From Candidatus Latescibacterota bacterium (GTDB lineage: Bacteria > Latescibacterota > UBA2968 > UBA8231): a stretch of 64,000 bases of DNA. Both the position numbers and the translations under genes were made by a program. The notes beneath the pieces are model-generated. The model saw nothing but the letters and a program-made list of their open reading frames with translations. It was not told where the DNA came from and ran no database searches. The first letter of the stretch is position 1. Each line of letters begins with the position of its first letter. The DNA lies in contig JAJEGS010000055.1 in the NCBI GenBank assembly GCA_022819745.1, positions 1 to 64,000 on the forward strand, written 5' to 3'. This document shows, piece by piece, positions 16,425-24,344 of this stretch.

Positions 16425-17237
16425 TTAGCTGGCCGCTGGCTCCATCTCGTTGTCCCGGAATCCGGCCACGACGATGTTGTTGTTGCGATCCAGCACGTTG
16501 TCTTGGTCGATGCGATGCGGATTGTCCTCAGCGCGTCCCACCGGCCGCAGCGCCGTGCTGTGATAGCCAAAGCGCACGGATTTGCGCCAAGAATCCGTGC
16601 GGTTGCAATCCGACCAGTGGATCGTCTGGTAGCTGAAGAAGATCATGTCGCCGCGCTCTGCCGGCACGGCGACGCTGTCGAGGCGGTCGGGATGGTACTG
16701 CGCGGGCGGCAGGTGCGGGGCTGTTTCCGGCCCCAACACGTGCTCCAGCGGCCCTTGCTTGTGGCTGCCCGGCACGACCATCAGCGCACCGCTCTCCAGC
16801 GGCGTGTCGTCTAAGTGCAACAAGCAATCGACAAAATCCGGGCCGTCGTGCGGGTAGAACGGATAGTCTTGGTGCATGGGGAAGGGCGTGCCTTTCTCCG
16901 GCGGCTTGGCGTGCAGGACCGTGTGGTGCCACTGAATTGGGCCGTCGATGAGCTGCCGCACGCAGGAGATCATGGCCTCGTGGAAGAGGACTCGGCCCCA
17001 AGCGGCCGAGTAAAAATGCGGGTTGTGCATGAAGACCGCCCGCGTGTTGAGCCGATCTTCTTCTTCGAGGTAGCGATCGCGCCAGGGACCAACCCAGCCG
17101 ATGGTTTCTTGCCCCCATTGTTCGATCACCCGCACCATCTCCGAGGCCAACTCTTCGGTTTCCTCGGGCGTGAAGAGTTGGGGGATCTTGAGATAGCCCT
17201 GTTCGCGATATTGCGCTACCTGTTCCTTGCTCAGCAT
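16425..17237 (-). CDS. Phytanoyl-CoA dioxygenase (PhyH) family protein
   Basis: 270-aa PhyH protein, first gene of the minus-strand operon. Iron ligands are H122-Q-D124 (FPMHQDYPFYPH), with a distal His in YQTIHWSDCN and the loop LMVVPGSHKQGP between. AAAGGAG lies seven bases before the ATG. Its sequence is clearly different from the neighbouring 348-aa PhyH, so this is not a recent duplication. Genes from here to the SDR at 10186 are separated by 14 bp or less or overlap, which supports one transcript starting in 17238-17471. Confidence 0.88.
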   Translation of the reverse strand: MLSKEQVAQYREQGYLKIPQLFTPEETEELASEMVRVIEQWGQETIGWVGPWRDRYLEEEDRLNTRAVFMHNPHFYSAAWGRVLFHEAMISCVRQLIDGPIQWHHTVLHAKPPEKGTPFPMHQDYPFYPHDGPDFVDCLLHLDDTPLESGALMVVPGSHKQGPLEHVLGPETAPHLPPAQYHPDRLDSVAVPAERGDMIFFSYQTIHWSDCNRTDSWRKSVRFGYHSTALRPVGRAEDNPHRIDQDNVLDRNNNIVVAGFRDNEMEPAAS

Positions 17238-17471
17238 GTCTAGCTCCTTTCTTCTTCGGCCCTCTTTTGCAGGGCGCGCATGTAAGCCAGTGTGTAAGCC
17301 GTGCCCAGCCGCCCGTCGTGCCCCCTACTGGGGCCGGACTGCACGCTACAAAGTGCGGGGTGGGATTTGAGCGGCAAATCTAAGGCCCGAGCCGCGCGCT
17401 ATCAACCAAGGGACGCAAGCGGCAGATCGAATATGTCGCTATACTTGGAAAGCGGGAGGTATGCGTGCAAA
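17238..17471. other. Divergent intergenic region between the PhyH operon and the SAM hydrolase
   Basis: A 234-bp gap that must hold the promoters for both directions. For the plus strand a TATACT hexamer occurs at 17440-17445, without a good -35 box. The minus strand has an open frame of about 52 codons without a convincing start. I see no terminator or repeat. Confidence 0.4.
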
Positions 17472-18275
17472 ATGCAGAATAAATTCATGCGGCGTGCGGC
17501 CCCAATCGTCACGCTGACGACGGATTTTGGCGGTAGCGATTACTACGTCGGCGCGATGAAGGGAGTCATCTTGGGCATCGCACCGGAAGCCCAGCTCGTG
17601 GATATCTCCCACCAGATTCCGCCTCAAGACGTGCTCGCCGCCGCTTTCGTTCTGCGCCACGCCGCGCGCGAATTCCCACCCGGCACCGTGCACCTAGCCG
17701 TCGTCGATCCAGGTGTAGGTACGCGACGACGACCCCTCGCCCTCCAGAGCAGCGGCCACTTGTGGGTGGGGCCGGACAATGGCCTCTTCAGCTTTGTCCT
17801 CGACCACGCCGACAGCCGGGTACACGAAATTGTCCGGCCCGATCTCGGTCAGCCCAACCCGAGTAGCACCTTCCACGGCCGCGACCTCTTTGCGCCGCTG
17901 GCCGCTCACCTCTGTCGCGGCTTGGACCTTGCTGACATCGGCCCGCCAGTGGCCGATCCGGTGCGCTTAGCCGAATCCGCGCCTTGTAAATCGGCCGACC
18001 GCATCGCCGGCCACGTCATCCACATCGACGGCTTTGGCAACTTGGTGAGCAACATTGCGGCCGCTGATATTGCGCCGTGGGGTTCTGCGCTGTGCATTCG
18101 TCTTGGGAACCATGTACTCACGGAACTTTGCCGAACGTACGAGGATGTCGAGCCGGGTGCGCCGCTTGCTTTGATCGGCAGCGCTGGTCTGTTGGAAATT
18201 TCGGTCAACGGTGGCAATGCAGCCCGTCAGCTAGGTGTGCAACGCAGCGCTACCCTTGTCGTCGAAAAGCTCTGA
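17472..18275 (+). CDS. SAM hydroxide adenosyltransferase (DUF62, S-adenosyl-L-methionine hydrolase)
   Basis: 267-aa protein of the DUF62 family, which hydrolyses SAM to adenosine and methionine and is related to fluorinase and chlorinase. Seen: TLTTDFGGSDYYVGAMKG, VVDPGVGT, VGPDNGLF and GRDLFAPLAAHL, the conserved substrate-binding segments, and the C-terminal IDGFGNLVSNI. Starts at 17433, 17472 and 17487 are all in frame. I prefer 17472 because GGGAGG lies about 12 bases upstream and the fold begins soon after. The phosphohexomutase follows after 13 bp. Confidence 0.9.
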   Translation: MQNKFMRRAAPIVTLTTDFGGSDYYVGAMKGVILGIAPEAQLVDISHQIPPQDVLAAAFVLRHAAREFPPGTVHLAVVDPGVGTRRRPLALQSSGHLWVGPDNGLFSFVLDHADSRVHEIVRPDLGQPNPSSTFHGRDLFAPLAAHLCRGLDLADIGPPVADPVRLAESAPCKSADRIAGHVIHIDGFGNLVSNIAAADIAPWGSALCIRLGNHVLTELCRTYEDVEPGAPLALIGSAGLLEISVNGGNAARQLGVQRSATLVVEKL

Positions 18276-18288
18276 GAAAGAAAAAGTT

Positions 18289-19647
18289 ATGCCTAGTGCT
18301 CCACTCATCGTCAGCATTTCTGGAATTCGCGGCCTCGTCGGCCAGTCGCTCACCGATGAGGTCGTCGCTCGCTTTGCCGCGGCCTTTGGCACCACCTTGA
18401 CACCGGGCGATACCGTCGTCCTCGCCCGCGACACGCGCCCGTCTGGAGCGGATTTTGCCCAAGCGGCGGCCGCTGCTTTGCGCCAGACGGGTTGCCGCGT
18501 CGTCGATTTGGGTATGTGTTCCACGCCTGGAGCCAAGCTGATGATCTCCGCACTCGATGCCAAGGGCGCGATCATCATCACCGCCAGCCATAACCCGGCC
18601 CCTTGGAATGGCCTCAAGTTGGTGCGCGCCGACGGTGTCTTCCTCAATGCAGAAGAGGGCGCACACGTCGAGGCCCTGTTCCACGCGGGCGAGTTTCGCT
18701 GCACCGCGTCCGGCGCGATGGAAACGATCGACTCAGACGCCGTGGTGGCGCGCCACGTCCAGCAGATTGTGGACTATGTCGATGCTGACGCCATTCGCCG
18801 GGCCGGGTTCAAGGTGGCCGTCGATCCCTGCAATGGCACGGGGGGCTTGGTGGCTCCGAGCCTGCTGGACGCCTTGAGTGTCGAAGCTACGCTCATCAAC
18901 GCGCGGCCCGACGGCGATTTCGCCCACGACCCAGAGCCGGTGCCCGCCAATCTCGTCCAACTCGGTCAGGCCGTGCGCGACAACGGCTGCGCCATCGGCT
19001 TTGCCATCGATCCGGACGCCGACCGCGTCGCGTTGGTCAATGCGAACGGCGCGCCCGCAGGCGAAGACTACACGCTCGCACTGGCGGTGCAAGCGGTGGG
19101 GGCGCGACAGCCCGGCCCGGTCGTCACCACGCTCTCCACCTCGCAGGCCGTTACAGACGCGGCTACTGCCCACGACTGCCCGGTCTTTCTCACGGCGGTC
19201 GGCGAGGTTCACGTGGTGGAGAAGATGATGGCTGAGGGAGCTGTCATCGGCGGCGAAGGCAACGGCGGCGTCATCGTCACCCAAATCGGCCCCAGCCGCG
19301 ACGCGGCCCTTGGCTTGGCCCTAGTACTGGAGGCTATGGCGCGAACCGGTCAATCTCTTGAGGAACTGATCGCCGCGCTGCCCAGCTACGCCATCGACAA
19401 GCGCAAAATTACTTGCACTCCAGAGCAGCTAGCCGACGCCATTGCCGCGCTGCGCGACCGCTATCCCGAGGCATATGTTCACCCCGTCCGCGATGGTTCC
19501 AAGCTCTACCTGAATGGTCGGCTCGAATGCCCTTGGGTTCACCTCCGCGCCTCCAACACCGAACCCATCGTCCGGGTCATCGCCGAGAGCACGAGCGCCG
19601 CAGAATCCGCCCTGCTCTGCGACGAGGTGAAGGGATTGTTTGAATAG
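18289..19647 (+). CDS. Phosphohexomutase (phosphoglucosamine/phosphomanno-/phosphoglucomutase family)
   Basis: 452-aa alpha-D-phosphohexomutase that moves phosphate between C1 and C6 of a hexose phosphate. The active-site Ser is in TASHNPAPWNG, the Mg loop is DPDADRVALV, the sugar loop is GEGNGG, and the C-terminal phosphate-binding segment is RASNTEPIVRV. The sequence resembles archaeal-type GlmM/ManB more than E. coli Pgm; the exact substrate is undecided. The start ATG at 18289 is inside a longer frame and begins the conserved ISGIRGLVG region. It probably feeds cell-envelope sugar synthesis. Confidence 0.92.
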   Translation: MPSAPLIVSISGIRGLVGQSLTDEVVARFAAAFGTTLTPGDTVVLARDTRPSGADFAQAAAAALRQTGCRVVDLGMCSTPGAKLMISALDAKGAIIITASHNPAPWNGLKLVRADGVFLNAEEGAHVEALFHAGEFRCTASGAMETIDSDAVVARHVQQIVDYVDADAIRRAGFKVAVDPCNGTGGLVAPSLLDALSVEATLINARPDGDFAHDPEPVPANLVQLGQAVRDNGCAIGFAIDPDADRVALVNANGAPAGEDYTLALAVQAVGARQPGPVVTTLSTSQAVTDAATAHDCPVFLTAVGEVHVVEKMMAEGAVIGGEGNGGVIVTQIGPSRDAALGLALVLEAMARTGQSLEELIAALPSYAIDKRKITCTPEQLADAIAALRDRYPEAYVHPVRDGSKLYLNGRLECPWVHLRASNTEPIVRVIAESTSAAESALLCDEVKGLFE

Positions 19648-19654
19648 GGAAGGG

Positions 19655-19701
19655 ACGATATACACCCTATCGTAGAGGCGTTGACAATACGACGATATAC
19701 A
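19655..19701 (+). repeat. Direct repeat upstream of the HTH-methyltransferase gene
   Basis: ACGATATACA occurs twice, at 19655-19664 and 19692-19701, 37 bp apart. The first copy is part of the inverted repeat CGATA-7-TATCG (19656-19672). The pair sits just upstream of the promoter for a methyltransferase with its own HTH domain. It is therefore a candidate operator for autoregulation, comparable to C-boxes of restriction-modification systems. The second copy overlaps a possible TTGACA-led promoter (19681). Confidence 0.45.
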
Positions 19702-19714
19702 GTTAAGAACAGGG

Positions 19715-19743
19715 TTGACCATATAAGTAAACATAGATACATT
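19715..19743 (+). promoter_or_regulatory. Predicted promoter of the HTH-methyltransferase gene
   Basis: TTGACC (19715-19720), a 17-bp spacer and TACATT (19738-19743) give a good sigma-70-type promoter with a start near 19750, about 35 nt before the chosen ATG. The same TACATT -10 form recurs at 59127. An alternative TTGACA (19681) lies upstream. Confidence 0.5.
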
Positions 19744-19784
19744 ATCCTCAAAATCCTCAAATCCCACCTATGGAGAACGTCCGC

Positions 19785-21038
19785 ATGGTTCAGTTTGGGC
19801 ATCACCTGAAGGCGGCTCGCCTCGAAAGCGGATTGACCCAAGCCGATGTAGCAAACCGCCTTGAGGTTTCGAAGGGGTACATTTCGCGTCTTGAAAGCGG
19901 CAAGGCGCGACCCGCCGAAGCGACAGTCCGACGCCTAGCCGAACTTTGTGCGACCGACCCTGATCCGCTCCTCATCTTGGCCGATTACCTGCCCTCCGAC
20001 CTTCGAGAAATTCTATCGCAGCACCCAGCCGAGGCGTCGGCGATCCTGCGCGGCACCTTTGGGCGTACCGATCAACCGCAAAATACGCCTCCCGCTGTCG
20101 CCGAATCCCAAGCACTCTACCAGACTAGCGAAGCCTCATATCAGCTTATCCAAGAGGATTGCTTCTCATGGATGGAGCATTGCCCCCCCAACAGCGTCCA
20201 CGCCATCGTCACCGACCCACCCTACGGCCTGAAAGAGTACACCACCCAAGAAAAGGACAAACTCCGGCGCGGACGGGGTGGCGTCTGGCGCATCCCACCA
20301 GCTTTGGACGGCTGCGTCCGCCAGCCCTTACCTCGGTTTACCATCCTCAGTAACGGCGATAAGCAGCAGCTTGCTGCGTTCTTTGGACAATGGGGCGAAC
20401 GGGCATTGCGAGTGCTTGTACCTGGGGGGCACGTTTTCATTGCCGCCAACCCCCTGCTGTCGCACTTGGTCTATGCCGCCCTCGTCGAAAGCGGATTTGA
20501 GAAACGCGGCGAGATCATCCGCCTAGTACAGACGCTGAGAGGCGGCGATCGTCCTAAGAATGCACACGACGAATTTGCGGACGTCACCGTTATGCCTCGC
20601 TCCGGTTGGGAGCCTTGGGGCCTGTTTCGCAAGCCGTGCGAGGGGCGCGTACAGGACAATCTGCGCGAGTGGAAAACGGGTGGACTGAGACGGATCAATG
20701 CTGAACGCCCTTTCGGCGACGTCATCCGCAGTGCGCCCACTCGGCCAGCGGAACGAGACATTGCGCCGCATCCCTCCCTCAAACCGCAGAGCTTTATGCG
20801 TCAGATTGTGCGTGCGGCCCTGCCGCTGGGCGAGGGGATAGTGCTCGACCCCTTTATGGGTGGCGGTTCGACTATCGCCGCCGCGTGTGCCGTAGGCTAT
20901 GAGAGTATTGGTATTGAAAGCGACCCCGCGTTTTTCGAGATCGCAAAAGCCGCAATTCCGCAATTGGCCACGCTGGAGGTCAACGGAGAAAGCAAGCCAG
21001 CACCGACACCCGAGCGGCAGCCGAGCCTGTTCGGCTGA
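19785..21038 (+). CDS. HTH-fused DNA methyltransferase (beta-class N4/N6 type)
   Basis: 417-aa fusion of an XRE-type helix-turn-helix (about residues 5-60, with GLTQADVANRLEVSKGYISR) and a site-specific DNA methyltransferase. The catalytic TDPPYGL (about 144-147) comes first and the SAM-binding DPFMGGGST (about 357-363) comes last, the beta-class motif order. HPSLKPQ lies between them. An ATG at 19770 has no ribosome site, while ATG 19785 is nine bases after GGAG, so I chose the latter. The convergent gene at 21045 encodes a PD-ExK protein, together forming a restriction-modification unit. The HTH domain may replace a separate controller protein. Confidence 0.88.
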   Translation: MVQFGHHLKAARLESGLTQADVANRLEVSKGYISRLESGKARPAEATVRRLAELCATDPDPLLILADYLPSDLREILSQHPAEASAILRGTFGRTDQPQNTPPAVAESQALYQTSEASYQLIQEDCFSWMEHCPPNSVHAIVTDPPYGLKEYTTQEKDKLRRGRGGVWRIPPALDGCVRQPLPRFTILSNGDKQQLAAFFGQWGERALRVLVPGGHVFIAANPLLSHLVYAALVESGFEKRGEIIRLVQTLRGGDRPKNAHDEFADVTVMPRSGWEPWGLFRKPCEGRVQDNLREWKTGGLRRINAERPFGDVIRSAPTRPAERDIAPHPSLKPQSFMRQIVRAALPLGEGIVLDPFMGGGSTIAAACAVGYESIGIESDPAFFEIAKAAIPQLATLEVNGESKPAPTPERQPSLFG

Positions 21039-21044
21039 AGGCGC

Positions 21045-21686
21045 TTACGGCTCGGCTAGGATGGCGCGGTGGCGACCAATGCCGACGGCAGGCAGCCGGT
21101 AGATAAAATTGTTCCGCAGCTTCTCGACACCAGCCGCCGTTATGGACGCTGTGGGCGTCCGGCGCGAAGCACCCGTGCGGCCTGAGAATGACCAATCCGC
21201 TTCGTCGAGCTTGGCGCAGAGGATTTCGAGAAATGTCAGCGGCGTAGAAACCCCTTTTTCCTGCTCGCCAATCGCATAGCGAAACACCATTAGCCAGCAG
21301 TCCTCTGGGTTGTGCCCCTGCCACCCACCGCGCTGGATGGACGACTTAATTTCGATACCCTCGTCGCCCTTTAACACTAGATTCGATGCGTAATGACCTT
21401 TCGGCAGCAGGTCGGGATGCCCTCCCACCTTCGCATTCGCCTCCAGCGTTTCAGCAGCGCGGGCGATATTTTTTACGAGGAACTCAGAGATCATGCCGGA
21501 CAGCGAGTTGCCCAGCAGTAATTCCTCCAATGGACGGAAGCCACTGCTTTCGAGGAAGTCGTTCAACCCGTGGAAAAGGCGGTACGTCTCCGCCACCGCC
21601 TGTTCTATTTCTTCTACTTTGAGTCTGTAAGGAAGGGCGACGCGACGATTCACGTAGCAGGGGTCGAGTTTGATCGGTCGCGACAT
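21045..21686 (-). CDS. Putative type II restriction endonuclease (PD-ExK)
   Basis: 213-aa protein of no family I recognise by name. It has a plausible PD-(D/E)XK centre: P91-D92 in GGHPDLLPKG, then E112-I-K114 in GIEIKSS. It ends 6 bp from the 3' end of the convergent methyltransferase, the usual arrangement for a small restriction-modification system. Its start lies nine bases after the CYTH gene stop, so it may be transcribed with that gene. The ribosome site is weak, which would keep expression low. Endonuclease function is inferred from motif and position. Confidence 0.62.
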   Translation of the reverse strand: MSRPIKLDPCYVNRRVALPYRLKVEEIEQAVAETYRLFHGLNDFLESSGFRPLEELLLGNSLSGMISEFLVKNIARAAETLEANAKVGGHPDLLPKGHYASNLVLKGDEGIEIKSSIQRGGWQGHNPEDCWLMVFRYAIGEQEKGVSTPLTFLEILCAKLDEADWSFSGRTGASRRTPTASITAAGVEKLRNNFIYRLPAVGIGRHRAILAEP

Positions 21687-21695
21687 GGCTCTGGG

Positions 21696-22202
21696 TCAAC
21701 TAGCGGCGACAATATCCCCGTAGGAGCCTTTGACTAGCTGGTCGCTAGTGATTTCTAAGGCCCGCATTAGGGCCTCGACGCGTCGGTGGGATTCTTCGAC
21801 GCCTTTTTCTTCAGTCACGGCCTCTAGCTCGACGAACTGGCCGAGACCCTTTACGTCGTCGAGGTGGATGCGCACGTTTTCCCACAGCCAGACTTGGCGC
21901 GTCTTTTCCACTTCGACCCAGACGCCGTGGATGCTGCTGAGGATGTTGCGCAAGCCCTCGGGGTCTTCGGTTTTGGCAATTTCGTAATCGCTGCGCTTGG
22001 GGCCGGTTAGATCCTCGCGATGGTAGAAAATCAGATGACCTTCGTCGGTTCCAAGCTCGCGCAGCTTGAGCCGCCCTTGGGCGACGTTGAAATAGGTGTC
22101 CTTCTGGTGGAAGGTTCCCGCCAGCCCTGCGCCGAGGGCGTTGAGGTTTTCTTCGGCGCGCTCGACATCGGGGTAGCGTGCCTTGATCTCGATATTGGTC
22201 AT
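21696..22202 (-). CDS. CYTH domain protein (class IV adenylate cyclase-like)
   Basis: 168-aa CYTH (triphosphate tunnel metalloenzyme) protein. It starts with TNIEIKARYPD, the N-terminal motif of class IV adenylate cyclase-type CYTH proteins. It continues with KDTYFNVAQGRLKLRE and, later, WVEVEKTRQVWLWENVRIHLDDV, giving the alternating acidic and basic strands of the tunnel. The family acts on triphosphates or triphosphorylated compounds, and the reaction here is unknown. The first Glu of the usual ExExK is Asn in this protein. It is transcribed ahead of the putative endonuclease gene. Confidence 0.85.
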   Translation of the reverse strand: MTNIEIKARYPDVERAEENLNALGAGLAGTFHQKDTYFNVAQGRLKLRELGTDEGHLIFYHREDLTGPKRSDYEIAKTEDPEGLRNILSSIHGVWVEVEKTRQVWLWENVRIHLDDVKGLGQFVELEAVTEEKGVEESHRRVEALMRALEITSDQLVKGSYGDIVAAS

Positions 22203-22299
22203 GTCGGATGCGTTTCGTTAAATGCGGCTTGCAAATTTACGCCTGTCCTGCGGTTCGTCAAGCTTGCGCTTCACTGCCCGATACGTCAAAGTATAGGCC

Positions 22300-23274
22300 A
22301 TGAAAGCCATAATTGTAGCTAACGACGCGGACCACTCGCTCTGCTGGCAAGAGGTCCCAGACCCGACCTGCGGCCCAGGCGAGGTCCTCGTAGATATTCA
22401 TGCCACAGCCGTCAATCGCGCCGATCTTCTCCAGCGCGCCGGCAACTACCCACCGCCTCCGGGCGCATCGCCCTACATGGGCTTGGAAATGGCGGGTGTA
22501 ATCGCCGCTGTCGGCGAGGGAGCAGCACAGTGGCAGCCCGGCGACCGCGTCCTCGGCCTGCTCTCCGGCGGCGGGTACGCCGAACGCGTGGCCGTTCCCG
22601 CCACCCATCTGCTGCCTTTGCCTGCCGAGCGCGACTTCATCTGGGGAGCGGCCATCTGCGAGGTTTTTCTCACCGCATTTGTCAATCTGTTCCGCGAAGC
22701 CGGGTTGCGCGGGGGCGAGACCGCCCTCATCCACGGTGGAGGTAGCGGCGTCGGTACGGCCGCGGTGCAACTATGCCGCGAAGCTGGTGCCAAGGTGATT
22801 GTCACGGCTGGCACGGACGCCAAGGTGGCGTGCTGCCTAGCACTGGGCGCAGAGTTTGGAGTCAACTATAAGGAGCGGGATTTTGCCGAGGCCATCCTCG
22901 CCCACACCGACGGGGTCGATGTAATCCTCGACATCGCGGGGGCCGACTACTTGGCGCGCAATGTGCAACTGCTCAAGTCCGGGGGACGCCTCGTGATCAT
23001 CGCCGTCCTGACCGGTGCCGAGGCTCAGATCAACCTCTTGGAACTACAGAAAAAGCGGCTGCGCCTGATCGGCTCGGTTTTGCGCAGCCGCTCGGACGAG
23101 GAGAAAACCGCGATCATCGCGGCCTTCAAAGAGCGCTTCTGGCCGCTGCTAATCGACGGGCGCATGCGCGCTGTGATCGAGGACGTGCTGCCCATTGAGC
23201 GCGCAGCCGAAGCCCAGGACATCCTGCGGCAAAACCGCAACATCGGCAAGGTCGTCCTGCAAGTTAGGAATTAG
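22300..23274 (+). CDS. NAD(P)H quinone oxidoreductase (zinc-free MDR, QOR/PIG3 type)
   Basis: 324-aa medium-chain reductase without the zinc cysteines. The N-terminus has ATAVNRADLLQRAGNYPPPPG, typical of the QOR/PIG3 group, and the NADPH-binding loop is HGGGSGVGTAAVQLC. It likely reduces quinones by one or two electrons with NADPH. The ATG at 22300 lacks a clear ribosome site, so translation may be leaderless or weak. The C45 acyltransferase-like gene follows after nine bases and may be co-transcribed. Confidence 0.9.
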   Translation: MKAIIVANDADHSLCWQEVPDPTCGPGEVLVDIHATAVNRADLLQRAGNYPPPPGASPYMGLEMAGVIAAVGEGAAQWQPGDRVLGLLSGGGYAERVAVPATHLLPLPAERDFIWGAAICEVFLTAFVNLFREAGLRGGETALIHGGGSGVGTAAVQLCREAGAKVIVTAGTDAKVACCLALGAEFGVNYKERDFAEAILAHTDGVDVILDIAGADYLARNVQLLKSGGRLVIIAVLTGAEAQINLLELQKKRLRLIGSVLRSRSDEEKTAIIAAFKERFWPLLIDGRMRAVIEDVLPIERAAEAQDILRQNRNIGKVVLQVRN

Positions 23275-23283
23275 GAGTTTTCT

Positions 23284-24333
23284 ATGAGTACTCGTTACCG
23301 CCACATTGAAGTTAGCGGCCCGCCGCGCGAGTTGGGCCGCCAGATTGGGGAGGCCGCCCGCGATGAAATACGCGGCTTCGCCGCCATTGCCTTAGAGCGC
23401 GTCAACAAGACCGTGCCCGTCTCGCGCGACCGCGCCATGGACATAAGCCGCCAGAGCATGGATTGTGCGGCTGCGTACGCGCCCGACATGCTCGACGAGT
23501 TGCGCGGCATGAGCGAGGGCGCGGGCGTTGCGCTCGACGAAATGATGCTCTTGCAGGTGCGCAACCAGCTTTGCCCGGAGGAGGACGCGGCCTGCACGGG
23601 CTTTGCCATCGCTCCCCAGCGCAGCGCCGAGGGCCGGGCGATTGCCGCGCAGAACTGGGACAACGATCCCGCGCTGGACCCCTTCACGATCGTGCTGACG
23701 CGCCGCCCGGCTGGCAAGCCCGCGCTGATGAACGTCACCCAAGCGGGCCTCATCGCGTACATCGGTTGCAACGACGCTGGCATGGGCGTCTGCATGAACA
23801 CCCTGCCGGCCCCCAGCCGCCCGGTTGGCGTCCCGCACTACTTTGCCGTGCGCGCCATCTACGAACAGACCTCGCTCAGCGACGCGGTCGCCGCGGTGCG
23901 CCGGGCCGACCGCGCCATTCCCGGCAACGTCCTCCTCGCCACCCCGCAGGGGCCGGCCGATCTCGAACTCACCTTGGGCCACGTCCACGTCTTGCGCGAC
24001 GACGAGTTCGTCGTCCACACCAACCACTGCCTGCACCCGGAACTGGTGCCGATCAACCGCGAATTTCCCGAGCTGATTGAGTCTGTCCCGCGCCACCAGC
24101 GCATCGAACAGTTGCTCGGCCCCGAGCCGCTCGTGAGCATGGCGCAGGTGCAAGAGGCTCTGCGCGACCACGACCGGCATCCGTACTCCATCTGCCGCCA
24201 CGTCAACGACCACCCGCAGACTGGCTTTTGGGCGAGCGTGTTTTCGGTGGTGATTGAGGCCGATCAAGGCCGCATGCACATTAGCCGCGGCAACCCCTGC
24301 GAGACCCCGTACGAAACGTATTCGCTCAACTGA
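23284..24333 (+). CDS. Peptidase C45 / acyl-CoA:6-aminopenicillanate acyltransferase-like hydrolase
   Basis: 349-aa Ntn-hydrolase-like protein. The probable nucleophile is C104 in DAACTGFAIA, exposed after autocleavage in this family, followed by GRAIAAQNWDND, where the family has a conserved NWDW-type segment. The N-terminal region SGPPRELGRQIGEA matches the propeptide of C45 enzymes. Family members cleave or transfer acyl groups on amides; the substrate here is unknown. It is followed after 11 bp by the CehA-like gene, with AGGAGG before that gene, suggesting a shared hydrolytic pathway. Confidence 0.85.
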   Translation: MSTRYRHIEVSGPPRELGRQIGEAARDEIRGFAAIALERVNKTVPVSRDRAMDISRQSMDCAAAYAPDMLDELRGMSEGAGVALDEMMLLQVRNQLCPEEDAACTGFAIAPQRSAEGRAIAAQNWDNDPALDPFTIVLTRRPAGKPALMNVTQAGLIAYIGCNDAGMGVCMNTLPAPSRPVGVPHYFAVRAIYEQTSLSDAVAAVRRADRAIPGNVLLATPQGPADLELTLGHVHVLRDDEFVVHTNHCLHPELVPINREFPELIESVPRHQRIEQLLGPEPLVSMAQVQEALRDHDRHPYSICRHVNDHPQTGFWASVFSVVIEADQGRMHISRGNPCETPYETYSLN

Positions 24334-24344
24334 CAGGAGGCGCC

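Noticed and set aside
17238..17400. Minus-strand open frame of about 52 codons ending before the PhyH gene, possibly a gene remnant
   Set aside because: No start codon except near its end, no family recognised, and it opens after a stop codon; probably chance in GC-rich DNA.
19655..21686. Restriction-modification genes as part of a mobile element
   Set aside because: No integrase, transposase, target-site duplication or attachment repeat was found around them.
23392..24279. 295-codon minus-strand frame, and similar ones at 24456-25328 and 30937-31809
   Set aside because: They lie fully antisense to well-supported genes; such long shadows are common in GC-rich coding DNA and show no domain.
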